A stretch of DNA of 64,000 nucleotides. Source: an uncultured Eubacteriales bacterium (GTDB taxonomy: Bacteria > Bacillota > Clostridia > Oscillospirales > CAG-272). A program made the position numbers and the translations under genes. Below the pieces are notes generated by a model. It made no database searches and was not told the origin of the DNA. It was given only the letters and a program-made list of their open reading frames with translations. Where the stretch lies: positions 24,776-88,775 of the forward strand of contig CAKVOU010000009.1 of assembly GCA_934796165.1 (NCBI GenBank). Direction: 5' to 3'. Shown in pieces: positions 16,850 through 25,492 of this stretch; the first letter of the stretch is position 1, and each line of letters begins with the position of its first letter.

Positions 16850-18148
16850 ATGATTCTCTTTCCCCATCTCGACGTCAACAAAGAAGGACATCTGACCGTC
16901 GGCGGCATGGATACCGTCGCGCTTGCCAAAGAATTCGGGACTCCAGCCTACCTGCTTGACGAAAATGTCATCCGGGCGCAGTGCCGGATCTACCGCGATG
17001 CCGCAAAGCGGTATTTCGGAGAAGACGCGCTTCCCCTTTACGCTTCCAAAGCGCTTTGCTTTACCGGTGTCTACCGCATTGCCGCCGAGGAAGGGCTCGG
17101 CGTGGACTGCGTGTCGGGCGGTGAACTTTATACCGCACGCCGCGCGGGATTCCCTGCGGAACGTATTTATTTCCACGGGAACAACAAAACCGATCACGAT
17201 CTCGAAGACGCGCTGGACATGGGGGTCGGCACCATTGTCGTTGACAACCGGGATGAACTTGACGCGCTGGACCGGCTTGCCGCAAGACGCGGGAGGGTGC
17301 AGAGGATCCTGCTCCGCATCACCCCCGGCATCGACCCGCACACGCACAAAGCGATCAGCACGGGAAGCGTGGATTCCAAGTTCGGCAGCGCGATCGAAAC
17401 GGGTCAGGCGATGGAGATCGTCCGCGCGGCACTCTTAAAGAAAAACGTCCGTCTCGTGGGACTGCACTGCCACATCGGCTCGCAGATCTTCGACGTTCAG
17501 CCGTTTGCCGACGCGGCGGATATCATGGTGCGCTTTATTGCAGACATCCGGCAAAAACTCGGATATGAGATTGACGAGCTCAACCTCGGAGGCGGGCTCG
17601 GCGTTCCCTATACCGAATACGACCGGAGGATCGACTATGCGGATGCCATAAGGCAGATCGGAGAGATCGTCACGGGATACTGCCGGGAACACGGGATCAA
17701 ATTGCCGAAAGTCATTCTGGAGCCCGGCAGATCACTGGTCGCCGCCGCGGGGGTAACGCTTTACACCGTCGGCTCGGTCAAAGAGATCCCCGGCTTCAAG
17801 AATTACATTTCGGTTGACGGCGGTATGCCGGACAATCCGCGTTACGCGCTGTATCAGTCCCAGTACACCGCACTCATCGCCAACCGTGCAAACGAACCGC
17901 GCGACTACCGCGCGACCATTGCCGGCAGATGCTGTGAATCCGGAGACCTCATCGGTGAGAATATGGAAATCCAGCACGCAAAGCGCGGCGATATTCTGGC
18001 GGTGCTCGTCACCGGCGCGTACAATTACTCCATGGCATCCAACTATAACCGTATTCCCCGTCCGCCTGTCATTCTGATCCGCGACGGGAAGGCTTCGGTC
18101 GCCGTCCGCAGAGAAACCTACGAGGATCTTTGCCGCAACGATTTCTGA
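16850..18148 (+). CDS. lysA: Diaminopimelate decarboxylase
   Basis: Last step of lysine synthesis: PLP-dependent decarboxylation of meso-diaminopimelate. The PLP lysine lies in PLYASKALCF near residue 66. Further fold-type III motifs are HCHIGSQI, LNLGGGLGVPY, EPGRSLVAAAG, CCESGDLIGEN and AYNYSMASNYNR. The 432 residues are typical. AAAGGA lies upstream of the ATG. No promoter is evident in the 43-base gap after the hydrolase gene. Confidence 0.97.
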   Translation: MILFPHLDVNKEGHLTVGGMDTVALAKEFGTPAYLLDENVIRAQCRIYRDAAKRYFGEDALPLYASKALCFTGVYRIAAEEGLGVDCVSGGELYTARRAGFPAERIYFHGNNKTDHDLEDALDMGVGTIVVDNRDELDALDRLAARRGRVQRILLRITPGIDPHTHKAISTGSVDSKFGSAIETGQAMEIVRAALLKKNVRLVGLHCHIGSQIFDVQPFADAADIMVRFIADIRQKLGYEIDELNLGGGLGVPYTEYDRRIDYADAIRQIGEIVTGYCREHGIKLPKVILEPGRSLVAAAGVTLYTVGSVKEIPGFKNYISVDGGMPDNPRYALYQSQYTALIANRANEPRDYRATIAGRCCESGDLIGENMEIQHAKRGDILAVLVTGAYNYSMASNYNRIPRPPVILIRDGKASVAVRRETYEDLCRNDF

Positions 18149-18183
18149 TGTCTGAAACAAAAGTTCCGTGAGAGGAGAATTTT

Positions 18184-18939
18184 ATGCTTTTTTCCCTTTT
18201 GCAATCCTTGCAGGACAGTACCATCCGCTCCACACTCATCATGTTGCTGCTCAGCCTGCCGATCATTCTGTTTTCCCTGTCTGCGCACGAGTCAGCGCAC
18301 GGCTTTGTCGCTTATAAGTGCGGTGATCCGACCGCCCGCAACCTCGGCAGAATCAGCCTCAACCCTGCCAAACATTTTGACCCGATGGGCTTCCTTTGTA
18401 TGTTCCTCTTCGGCTTCGGCTGGGCGAAGCCTGTGCCGATCAACACACGAAATTTCAAAAATCCGAAAACGGGCATGGCAATCACCGCCGCGGCAGGACC
18501 TTTGTCCAACCTTTTCATCGGCGTGGTTTCCACAATCCTCACCGCACTGACCTTTACGGCGTTCCGTTCCGCCGTCGGCATCAGCAGCACGGAATTCAGG
18601 CTGTATATGCTGACATCGTCGGACGCGCCGTTTTACTGGTATGTCCTGCTCGCCCTGTATTTCTTCTTTTATCTTGCCGCATACATGAACTTCACGCTCA
18701 TGTTCTTCAATCTGATCCCCATTCCGCCGTTTGACGGTTCCCGTATCGTCACGGCTTTCCTGCCGACCAACCTGTATTTCAAGATCATGCGCTATGAGCG
18801 CCAGATCATGATCGGTCTGCTCGTCGTCCTGTTTGTTCTTTCCCGTTTCTTCAGCTTCTCTTTGACGGGCTTTTTGTCCGACTGGCTGTTCGACGTGCTG
18901 TTCAAACCGTTCGCCAATCTGTTTTCCGCAATTTTCTGA
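18184..18939 (+). CDS. Site-2 protease family membrane metalloprotease (M50)
   Basis: Multipass intramembrane zinc protease of 251 residues. The zinc motif HESAH (HExxH) sits in the first half at residues 39-43, flanked by membrane segments. The second family motif is in FNLIPIPPFDGSRIV, supplying the aspartate ligand. It has no PDZ domain, so it belongs to the small Rv-like/FwdE-like S2P group often found before scpA in Clostridia. The substrate is unknown. Confidence 0.92.
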   Translation: MLFSLLQSLQDSTIRSTLIMLLLSLPIILFSLSAHESAHGFVAYKCGDPTARNLGRISLNPAKHFDPMGFLCMFLFGFGWAKPVPINTRNFKNPKTGMAITAAAGPLSNLFIGVVSTILTALTFTAFRSAVGISSTEFRLYMLTSSDAPFYWYVLLALYFFFYLAAYMNFTLMFFNLIPIPPFDGSRIVTAFLPTNLYFKIMRYERQIMIGLLVVLFVLSRFFSFSLTGFLSDWLFDVLFKPFANLFSAIF

Positions 18940-18958
18940 TTCACTGTGAGGTGCTCTG

Positions 18959-19792
18959 ATGGACGCGCTTACCTACCGTCTTGACCAGTTCGAGGGCCCG
19001 CTTGATGCGCTTCTCGCACTGATCCAGAAAAGTAAATACAAAATTGAAGATGTTCCCATTGCCCTCCTTTGCGACCAGTATCTGGAGCTGATCCGGCGGG
19101 CGCAGGAAGATAATATGGACATCGCGGCAGAATTTATCGTAATGGCAAGCGAGCTTATGCTGCTCAAGAGCCGCCTGCTCCTCCCCAAGCCCGATGCGGA
19201 AGCGGAGGAAGCAACCGTCAGATTCCTCGACGTGCTGGATAAACACAATCAGGCAAAGGCGGCAATGCCCCTGCTTGCCAGAATGTACGCGGCGCATGAG
19301 GGACGGCTGGTCAAGGACACCGACGAGATTACGGTGGATGTTTCCTACGTTGCGGATCAGGAGGTCTCCTCCCTGTGTCTTGCCATCCGCCGGATTATTT
19401 CCTACAACGAAAACCTTGCCAACGCAAAGCGCGTTTCGTTTACACCGATGATTGCCAAGCCGATTGTTCCGGTCGAGGTCAAGATCGTCGGAATCCTGCA
19501 CAAGGTGAAGAAACAGGGTTCCGCCACGCTCGGCGAGCTGATCGCGGATTCCCCGTCGCTCCCTGACACCATTGCCATTTTCCTCGGTGTGTTGGAGCTC
19601 ATCAAGACCCACGATATCCAGATCGTGGAAGACCCGGACGAGGCGGGAATCATTCACGGGGAGAACACGCGGTTCATTTTCCACGACAACGGAAACGACA
19701 AACCGGACGGAGAGCCAGATGAAAATGCCAAAAAGAAGGCGGGCGATGAAACGTTCTCGCCCGACGACCAGATCACAGCGGAGGTGCCGTAA
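18959..19792 (+). CDS. scpA: Segregation and condensation protein A (kleisin)
   Basis: Kleisin that bridges the SMC heads. The start MDALTYRLDQFEGPLDALLA is the family signature. The LLCDQYLELI helix and the AAEFIVMASELMLLKSRLLLP block follow. The C-terminal winged helix (VGILHKVKKQGSATLGELI) binds the SMC cap side. 277 residues. GAGGTG precedes the ATG by five bases. It is three bases from scpB. Confidence 0.96.
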   Translation: MDALTYRLDQFEGPLDALLALIQKSKYKIEDVPIALLCDQYLELIRRAQEDNMDIAAEFIVMASELMLLKSRLLLPKPDAEAEEATVRFLDVLDKHNQAKAAMPLLARMYAAHEGRLVKDTDEITVDVSYVADQEVSSLCLAIRRIISYNENLANAKRVSFTPMIAKPIVPVEVKIVGILHKVKKQGSATLGELIADSPSLPDTIAIFLGVLELIKTHDIQIVEDPDEAGIIHGENTRFIFHDNGNDKPDGEPDENAKKKAGDETFSPDDQITAEVP

Positions 19793-19795
19793 CCA

Positions 19796-20524
19796 ATGAG
19801 TCAGGATAACAAAGAGGTCAAAAACACAAACGAGATGCCGGAAGCGGTTGCAAACGTGGAGGAAGCAATCGAGGCGATACTTTTTGCCGCGGGGTATCCC
19901 GTCCGGTATGACAAGATCGCAGAGGTGCTGGGACTGGACGCAAAAGACGTCCGCGCACTGACCGAACATATGGCATCCCGTTATAATCCCGAAAATTCCG
20001 GCAGAGGTATTCAGCTTCTGACCTTCCCCGACACCTGCCAGCTGGCAACCAAGGAAATCTATCTTCCCTATATCCGCGAAGCGCTCGGCATCCGCCGGGG
20101 CGGCAACCTGTCCGCTTCCAGCATGGAAGTCCTTGCGATCGTGGCATACAACCAGCCGACCACCCGCGCTTATATTGATGCGGTCAGAGGTGTGGACTCC
20201 TCCTATGCCGTCGGTTCCCTGCTTGACAAGGGACTGATTGAAGCCTGCGGCAGACTGGACGCGCCCGGCAGACCGATGCTGTACGCGACCAGCGACAAAT
20301 TTCTCCGCGTATTCGGGCTGAATTCCCTCTCCGAGCTTCCCGCAACCGAGGCACTCAGCGCCGCCGCGCAGAACGCTGCGGCGGACAAAACCGAAAACGA
20401 CCCGGCAGGTGAAAACACCGCCGTCTCGCCGGATTCCGCGTCAGACGGAGCCGATGAAGAGATTCCGAACATCGACGCATCCGAAATTCTCCCGACCGAC
20501 GACACCCCCGGTGTGACGCTCTGA
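19796..20524 (+). CDS. scpB: Segregation and condensation protein B
   Basis: Winged-helix dimer that completes the SMC-ScpAB complex. EEAIEAILFAAGYPV begins the first winged helix. The second contains LAIVAYNQPTTRAYIDAVRG and SLLDKGLIEACGRLD, then RPMLYATSDKFLRVFGL. The last 60 residues are an acidic, low-complexity tail (rich in A, D, E and S), longer than in many ScpB proteins. 242 residues. Confidence 0.96.
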   Translation: MSQDNKEVKNTNEMPEAVANVEEAIEAILFAAGYPVRYDKIAEVLGLDAKDVRALTEHMASRYNPENSGRGIQLLTFPDTCQLATKEIYLPYIREALGIRRGGNLSASSMEVLAIVAYNQPTTRAYIDAVRGVDSSYAVGSLLDKGLIEACGRLDAPGRPMLYATSDKFLRVFGLNSLSELPATEALSAAAQNAAADKTENDPAGENTAVSPDSASDGADEEIPNIDASEILPTDDTPGVTL

Positions 20525-20706
20525 ATGTCCGATTCAGAACTCATTATGGTTGCTTTCCCTTTCCCGGCGAAAGCGGATGCGATATCCCGTTGCAAATTTC
20601 AACCTGCGTAAACCGGCTTCGTCCGTCAGGTACAAATTCAATTAAATCGGAAGAATCCCCCCTACGCCCCGCAATCCCGAATCTCCAAAGAAAGGAGGAG
20701 CGACCC

Positions 20707-21402
20707 TTGACAGCGCTAATCATCATCGGCGCAATCATTCTGTTATTTCTGTTACTGCTTGCCCCGCGTGTGTATCTTGATCTTTCGGCAGGCGAAGAAC
20801 TCTCAGTCGGGATACGCGTGTTCCGCGTGTTCCGCATCCGCCTGTATCCGAAGAAACAAAAGAAACCGTCTCTCTCCCGTTACAGCGCAAAAAAGATAAA
20901 AAAACGGGAAGAAAAGCTACGCCTGAAACAAGCAAAAAAAGCCGCGAAAGCGGCAAAGAAAGCCGCGGAAAAACAAAAGAAAAAAGAAGCCAAAAAACAA
21001 AAAAAGCAAAGCGGCGAGGTCGTCAAAACACCGCTCTCCGAGCAGATTCATCTGATCGTGGAGCTTTTGAAAACCATTCTTCCGAAATTCGGGCGGGCGC
21101 TCCGCATTGATCTGTCGCATATCGTTATCCGGGTCGCGTCACCCGACGCTGCCGGGACGGCGATCCTGTATGGTGCGATCTCACAGTCGGTCTCTTGTCT
21201 TCTGGCGCTCCTCGACCACATCACCAACGTCAAGGCAAACAAGGACACCGTTGTCGATGTCACGGCTGACTTTCTTTCGGAAAAGATGTCTGCCGACGTG
21301 CGGGTCTCTGTTTCCGTCTCTCCGCTTTCCCTCATCGGAATTGCATTTTCTGCGCTCTTCACGCTGATCCGCGTCAAGATCAGAGGAAACTCTGACCGCT
21401 GA
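20707..21402 (+). CDS. DUF2953 family membrane-anchored protein, TTG start
   Basis: 231 residues beginning at TTG (20707), which has AAAGGAGGAG six bases upstream; the frame stays open further upstream without a site. One N-terminal membrane segment (about residues 3-20) is followed by a strikingly basic, lysine/alanine-rich helical stretch (residues 60-115). The globular C-terminal part (FGRALRIDLSHIVIRVASPD) looks like DUF2953. In many Clostridia this family sits between scpB and the gerW gene, as here, hinting at sporulation. Function unknown. Confidence 0.8.
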   Translation: MTALIIIGAIILLFLLLLAPRVYLDLSAGEELSVGIRVFRVFRIRLYPKKQKKPSLSRYSAKKIKKREEKLRLKQAKKAAKAAKKAAEKQKKKEAKKQKKQSGEVVKTPLSEQIHLIVELLKTILPKFGRALRIDLSHIVIRVASPDAAGTAILYGAISQSVSCLLALLDHITNVKANKDTVVDVTADFLSEKMSADVRVSVSVSPLSLIGIAFSALFTLIRVKIRGNSDR

Positions 21403-21449
21403 ACCAAAAAACCAAAATCTATCTAATACAATAAAGGAAGGTTACACTC

Positions 21450-21917
21450 ATGGCAAACGAAAACAAACTGGAGGATATGATCCGTACCTCTCTGGAAAGC
21501 ATCCGCTCCATGATCGACGCAAACACCATCATCGGCGACCCGATCAAAACCGACAGCGGTACCACCATCATTCCGATTTCCAAGGTCATGGTTGGCTACG
21601 CGTCCGGCGGCGTTGATTTTCAGGGCAAAAAAGACACCCCCGACAAAGCCAAGAACTTCGGCGGTGGCGGCGGAACCGGGCTGACTGTTTCGCCCGTCGC
21701 TTTTCTGACCGTAGACCGCGAGGGTCACGTGGACATTCTCAATGTCGGTACTCCTGCACCCGTGGATTTCGTCGGGCAGGCAGCGGCGGCGGTCGACCGC
21801 GCACCGGAAATTATCTCCAAAATCAAGGCGCTTTTCGGCAAGAAAAAGAAGAATAAAACCGAAGACGAGCAACAGACCGAAGTCACCGTTACGGTCGAAG
21901 AGACCGAAAAAGAGTGA
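21450..21917 (+). CDS. gerW: GerW/YtfJ family sporulation protein
   Basis: 155 residues. The family core contains GDPIKTDSGTTIIPISKV and the glycine-rich GGGGGTGLTVSPVAFL. A variable charged C-terminal tail follows. In Bacillus the homologue is needed for spore germination with certain germinants. Its place after DUF2953 and before a D-Ala-D-Ala carboxypeptidase is the usual sporulation neighbourhood. Confidence 0.9.
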   Translation: MANENKLEDMIRTSLESIRSMIDANTIIGDPIKTDSGTTIIPISKVMVGYASGGVDFQGKKDTPDKAKNFGGGGGTGLTVSPVAFLTVDREGHVDILNVGTPAPVDFVGQAAAAVDRAPEIISKIKALFGKKKKNKTEDEQQTEVTVTVEETEKE

Positions 21918-22004
21918 CCTTTTCCTCCGTCCCGGGAAAAGATCGGCATAGCACGCCGTAAAACTCCGTATATTGTAGCAAATACAGGATATGGAGGCGT
22001 ACAC

Positions 22005-23225
22005 ATGCTGTACCGAAAGAAAAAACCGTTCACGCGTTTTTTTGCCGCGTGCCTTCTCTTCATCTCTCTTGCACTTGTACTTGCCCCGGAAGCATCCGCC
22101 GAGAAAAGCAATTCCGGAACCCCGGATCCCCCGACCGTGTCGGCAAAAAGCGCGGTACTCCTTGAAGCGGAATCCGGCAGGGTCATTACCGGAAAACGCG
22201 AGCACGTCCGGATGCCGATGGCAAGCACGACCAAGATCATGACGGCATTGGTCGCCATGGAACGGGTACCGCTTGACAGAGTCGTCTCGGTGTCCGCGAA
22301 AGCGGTCGGCGTGGAAGGTTCGTCCGTTTACCTGTTCGCGGGGGAAGAACTGACCATGGAAGCCCTGCTCTACGCCATGCTGCTGGAATCCGCAAATGAC
22401 GCGGCGGCGGCAATCGCCATTGAGGTCGGCGGCAGCATCGATGCGTTTGCCGACCTGATGAATGAAAAGGCAAAGGAACTGGGGCTTGCGGATACCCATT
22501 TCAAAAACCCGCACGGCCTTGGCAACGAGGACCACTATACGACGGCATACGACCTTGCCGTGATTGCGTCGGAAGCGTTGAAAAATGAGACCTTCCGCCG
22601 GATCGTGTCTACTTACAAAAAAACCATCCCCATGCAATCGACCGGCGGAGTCCGTCTGCTCATCAATCACAACAAGATGCTTCGCCTGTATGACGGTGCG
22701 ATCGGCGTCAAAACCGGATTTACCAAGCAAAGCGGACGATGCCTCGTCAGCGCCGCCGAGCGGGACGGCGTCACGTTGGTTGCGGTCACTCTGTCCGCCC
22801 CCGATGACTGGAACGACCATACAAGGTTGCTCGATTACGGTTTCTCTTTATATGAGCGCATCAACCTGACGACTGCGGGTGATTTCAAAGCGGACGTTTC
22901 CGTGGTCGGCGGAACCCTGTCAAAGGTCACCGTGACCAACCACAACGCGATTTCGATTTCGCTTCCGAAAAATCATCCCGCCATTACGACACGCGTGGAA
23001 CTTCCCCGGTTTCTCTTCGGGCGGGTTGAAGAAAACCAACCGGTCGGCAGGCTGGTCTACCTGACCGATCTTGACGGGGACGGTGAGGCGGAAGAGATCG
23101 GCTCCTGCGAACTGGTCGCAACCGCCGCATCGGACAAAGCGGAGTATCCGTCCTTTTTTGTACGGCTGTTCCGTTCCATCGCGGAGTTCTTCCGGGGACT
23201 GTTTGAGAAAAACAACGAAGACTGA
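22005..23225 (+). CDS. dacB: D-alanyl-D-alanine carboxypeptidase (penicillin-binding, S11 family)
   Basis: Secreted or membrane-attached enzyme that trims peptidoglycan stem peptides. The signal peptide ends at about APEASA (residue 32). Active-site motifs are SxxK in ASTTKIM, SxN in ESANDAA, and KTG in GVKTGFT. A C-terminal beta domain follows. The last residues (FFVRLFRSIAEFFRGLF) form an amphipathic helix that can anchor it to the membrane. 406 residues. GGAGG lies seven bases before the ATG. The context suggests a spore-cortex role; assignment to DacB rather than DacF is by neighbourhood. Confidence 0.9.
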   Translation: MLYRKKKPFTRFFAACLLFISLALVLAPEASAEKSNSGTPDPPTVSAKSAVLLEAESGRVITGKREHVRMPMASTTKIMTALVAMERVPLDRVVSVSAKAVGVEGSSVYLFAGEELTMEALLYAMLLESANDAAAAIAIEVGGSIDAFADLMNEKAKELGLADTHFKNPHGLGNEDHYTTAYDLAVIASEALKNETFRRIVSTYKKTIPMQSTGGVRLLINHNKMLRLYDGAIGVKTGFTKQSGRCLVSAAERDGVTLVAVTLSAPDDWNDHTRLLDYGFSLYERINLTTAGDFKADVSVVGGTLSKVTVTNHNAISISLPKNHPAITTRVELPRFLFGRVEENQPVGRLVYLTDLDGDGEAEEIGSCELVATAASDKAEYPSFFVRLFRSIAEFFRGLFEKNNED

Positions 23226-23300
23226 ACTCCCGTTCTCTTTGACCTCCCCCAAAAATAACGCTTATTCCCGTGTTACATCATACAAAGTAAAGGAATCCTT

Positions 23301-24044
23301 ATGAATCAAGTCAGAATCTCCAAATATTTCACCGACTGCGGGGTGCTCTCTAGACGTGCCGCGGAAGAAGAAATCAGAAATGGCAACGTGACCGTCAACG
23401 GAAATACGGCAATTTTCGGGCAGAAGATCGACCCGGAGACCGATGTTGTTCTGTATCGCGGAAAACCGCTCCGCGCCCCGGCAAAAAAGCAATATCATTA
23501 CATTCTGCTCAATAAACCGCGCGGATATGTCACCACGCTCTCCGACGAAAAAGGCAGACCGACGGTCGCGGAACTGATCAGAAATGTCGGGGCTCGTGTT
23601 TATCCCGTCGGCAGACTTGACATGGATTCAGACGGGCTTCTGCTCTTCACCGACGACGGGGATCTGACCAATCGGCTGACACATCCGAGCCACGACATTC
23701 CCAAGATCTATCTGGTCGCGGTTGCGGGACGCCTGACCGAGCAACAACTGGAAGCCCTCCGGGGACCCATGGTACTGGATGGATACCGCATCCGTCCCGT
23801 CGGGGTCGATTTGGTACGTGCGGATAACCAGACAACTGTGCTTCGCATGACTCTTTTTGAGGGCAGAAACCGCCAGATCCGCAAGATGTGCGAAAACACC
23901 GGGCTGAAAGTACGAACGCTTACTCGCGTCGCCATCGGAGCCATCAAGCTCGGCGATCTCCCCTCCGGTAGCTGGCGGGAACTTTCCAAAAAAGAGATCC
24001 TGCTGCTCGGCGGTCATCCTTCCGGGAAAGACAGCATCACTTGA
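23301..24044 (+). CDS. rluB: 23S rRNA pseudouridine synthase (RluB/RsuA family)
   Basis: Modifies uridine to pseudouridine in large-subunit rRNA. An N-terminal S4 RNA-binding domain (RISKYFTDCGVLSRRAAEE) is followed by the catalytic domain with the aspartate in GRLDMDSDGLLL and the conserved LFEGRNRQIRKMC block. 247 residues. Last gene of the lon-to-rluB run, with a terminator 47 bases after its stop. Confidence 0.94.
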   Translation: MNQVRISKYFTDCGVLSRRAAEEEIRNGNVTVNGNTAIFGQKIDPETDVVLYRGKPLRAPAKKQYHYILLNKPRGYVTTLSDEKGRPTVAELIRNVGARVYPVGRLDMDSDGLLLFTDDGDLTNRLTHPSHDIPKIYLVAVAGRLTEQQLEALRGPMVLDGYRIRPVGVDLVRADNQTTVLRMTLFEGRNRQIRKMCENTGLKVRTLTRVAIGAIKLGDLPSGSWRELSKKEILLLGGHPSGKDSIT

Positions 24045-24090
24045 TTTTCGATACAGAACTTTGCATAAATAATCATCTGCACAGCCATCC

Positions 24091-24118
24091 AAATGCCGGA
24101 CTTACGTCCGGCATTTTT
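24091..24118. terminator. Terminator after rluB
   Basis: AAATGCCGGAC, loop TTAC, GTCCGGCATTT, then further T residues. The symmetrical A/T flanks would work on both strands, but only rluB transcription arrives here. Confidence 0.9.
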
Positions 24119-24403
24119 GATCGCTTCGGTAAATTCCCTGCTTTTCATTTCCGGAGCGATCCGGTAACCGGCTTATAGCATCAAACCGCAAAGGACAATA
24201 TCCAAGGCAGTGCCGAAAAGCGCAAAACGCATTTCCCGCGCTGCCGTTTTTTGCTGAAAATCAACATAAGAACACGTACAACGACTGCGGTAGCCCCTTT
24301 TCCCGGTTTTCCGTCGCCTGAAGCCCGTGTTTTTCAGTAATTATTGTTAAATACTAACAATATTTCCCGTTATTTTTTGTAAAGTAATTAATAGCAAAAC
24401 CTC
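24119..24403. other. Non-coding gap before spo0A
   Basis: No credible gene. It includes a GGCAG/CTGCC pairing followed by TTTTTT near 24240, of doubtful meaning, and the inverted repeat listed separately at 24343-24361. Confidence 0.5.
24343..24361. promoter_or_regulatory. 19-bp inverted repeat upstream of spo0A promoter
   Basis: ATTGTTA, AATAC, TAACAAT: perfect 7-bp arms with a 5-base spacer, ending 42 bases before the -35 box of spo0A. A candidate activator or repressor site; it is not an 0A box. Confidence 0.4.
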
Positions 24404-24432
24404 TTGCAAAGAATGGGAATATATGGTAATAT
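24404..24432 (+). promoter_or_regulatory. Promoter of spo0A
   Basis: TTGCAA at 24404-24409, 17 bases, TAATAT at 24427-24432, preceded by TG (extended -10). No good sigma-H match was seen. Confidence 0.7.
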
Positions 24433-24469
24433 ATTAGTGTCATAAAAAACATTGACGGAGGATATTATC

Positions 24470-25252
24470 ATGAAATCGAACGCAAAAATACTGATTGCGG
24501 ATGAGAATGCCGCGGTCAGGGCTGCCCTTCGGGACGGATTATCAAGAACCGGTTATCAGAACATTCTGGAGGCATCCAACGGAGAAGAAGCATTAATGAT
24601 CATTTCGCAGCACCATCCGGATGTTGCGCTGATCGACGTCTGGCTGTCCAAGCTGGACGGCATCGGGCTGATCCGCAGCTGCCGCAATCTTGATTTCACC
24701 CCGGACAAGGCTCCCGCGTTCATCGTTGACGCGCAAAGCGCAAATCAGAATATTTTTGTTCAGGCAACCAACGAAGGTGCAGAGCTCTGCCTGCCGAAAC
24801 CTCTGAACGTCGGAAGCCTGTGTGACCATATCGAAGCAATTCTGGAAAGGCGGGATCAGGCATCTTCCGTTTATCGGAATGAGGTTGCAGATCGCACGCC
24901 GGACATCGAAACACAGGTCACGCAGATTATTCACCAGATCGGTGTTCCGGCGCACATCAAAGGGTACCAGTACCTTCGCACGGCTATTCTGTTGACAGTC
25001 AAGGACAGCGATATCATCAATTCCGTCACCAAAGTCCTCTACCCTTCGGTCGCAAAGAAATATGCAACGACCACCTCGCGTGTCGAGCGCGCCATCCGTC
25101 ACGCCATTGAAGTTGCATGGGACCGCGGAGATGTGGACACGCTCAACTCCTACTTCGGCTACACCATTCAGAACAACCGCGGAAAGCCCACCAATTCCGA
25201 GTTCATCGCCATGATCGCAGACAACCTCAGATTGAAGTACAAGCTGTATTGA
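24470..25252 (+). CDS. spo0A: Sporulation master regulator Spo0A, with an atypical receiver
   Basis: Response regulator that starts sporulation. The start at 24470 has GGAGG eight bases upstream. The effector domain is near-canonical: HQIGVPAHIKGYQYLRTAI, then SRVERAIRHAIEVAWDRGD, then KPTNSEFIAMIADNLRLKYK. The receiver keeps the acidic pair (ADEN), the phospho-acceptor Asp in ALIDVWLSKLDG and the lysine in LPKP. However, the usual MP after the Asp is LS, and the conserved switch Thr aligns with Asp in FIVDAQS. 260 residues. It stands alone instead of following spoIVB, the common Clostridial neighbour. Confidence 0.96.
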   Translation: MKSNAKILIADENAAVRAALRDGLSRTGYQNILEASNGEEALMIISQHHPDVALIDVWLSKLDGIGLIRSCRNLDFTPDKAPAFIVDAQSANQNIFVQATNEGAELCLPKPLNVGSLCDHIEAILERRDQASSVYRNEVADRTPDIETQVTQIIHQIGVPAHIKGYQYLRTAILLTVKDSDIINSVTKVLYPSVAKKYATTTSRVERAIRHAIEVAWDRGDVDTLNSYFGYTIQNNRGKPTNSEFIAMIADNLRLKYKLY

Positions 25253-25399
25253 TTCTGCGGGTATGCAAACCAGTCGGAATAACATTCGGACAGGCGTACC
25301 GATCTGCATCTTTGTATGAACGCTCCTGCCGGTCAGAGTTTTGTACGGACATGTATACGGTTCCGATCAAAACACGAATACCCGCAACAGTCAGATAAA

Positions 25400-25448
25400 C
25401 AAATCGGTACCCGCCAAACACCTGAATGTTTTGGCAGGTACCGATTTG
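25400..25448. terminator. Bidirectional hairpin between spo0A and a convergent gene
   Basis: CAAATCGGTACC at 25400-25411 pairs perfectly with GGTACCGATTTG at 25437-25448. Seven more base pairs (GCCAAA with TTTGGC) extend inward. Short T-rich runs follow on both strands, fitting a shared terminator for spo0A and the convergent EIIC-like gene. Confidence 0.7.
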
Positions 25449-25492
25449 ATTTATAGTTTGCGGTCGGAGCCGGTGGTGTTGAATGGCCCCCT

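Noticed and set aside
24404..24432. Sigma-H promoter of spo0A
   Set aside because: A GAAT stretch is present but no AGGA-type -35 lies at the right distance; the sigma-A match is better.
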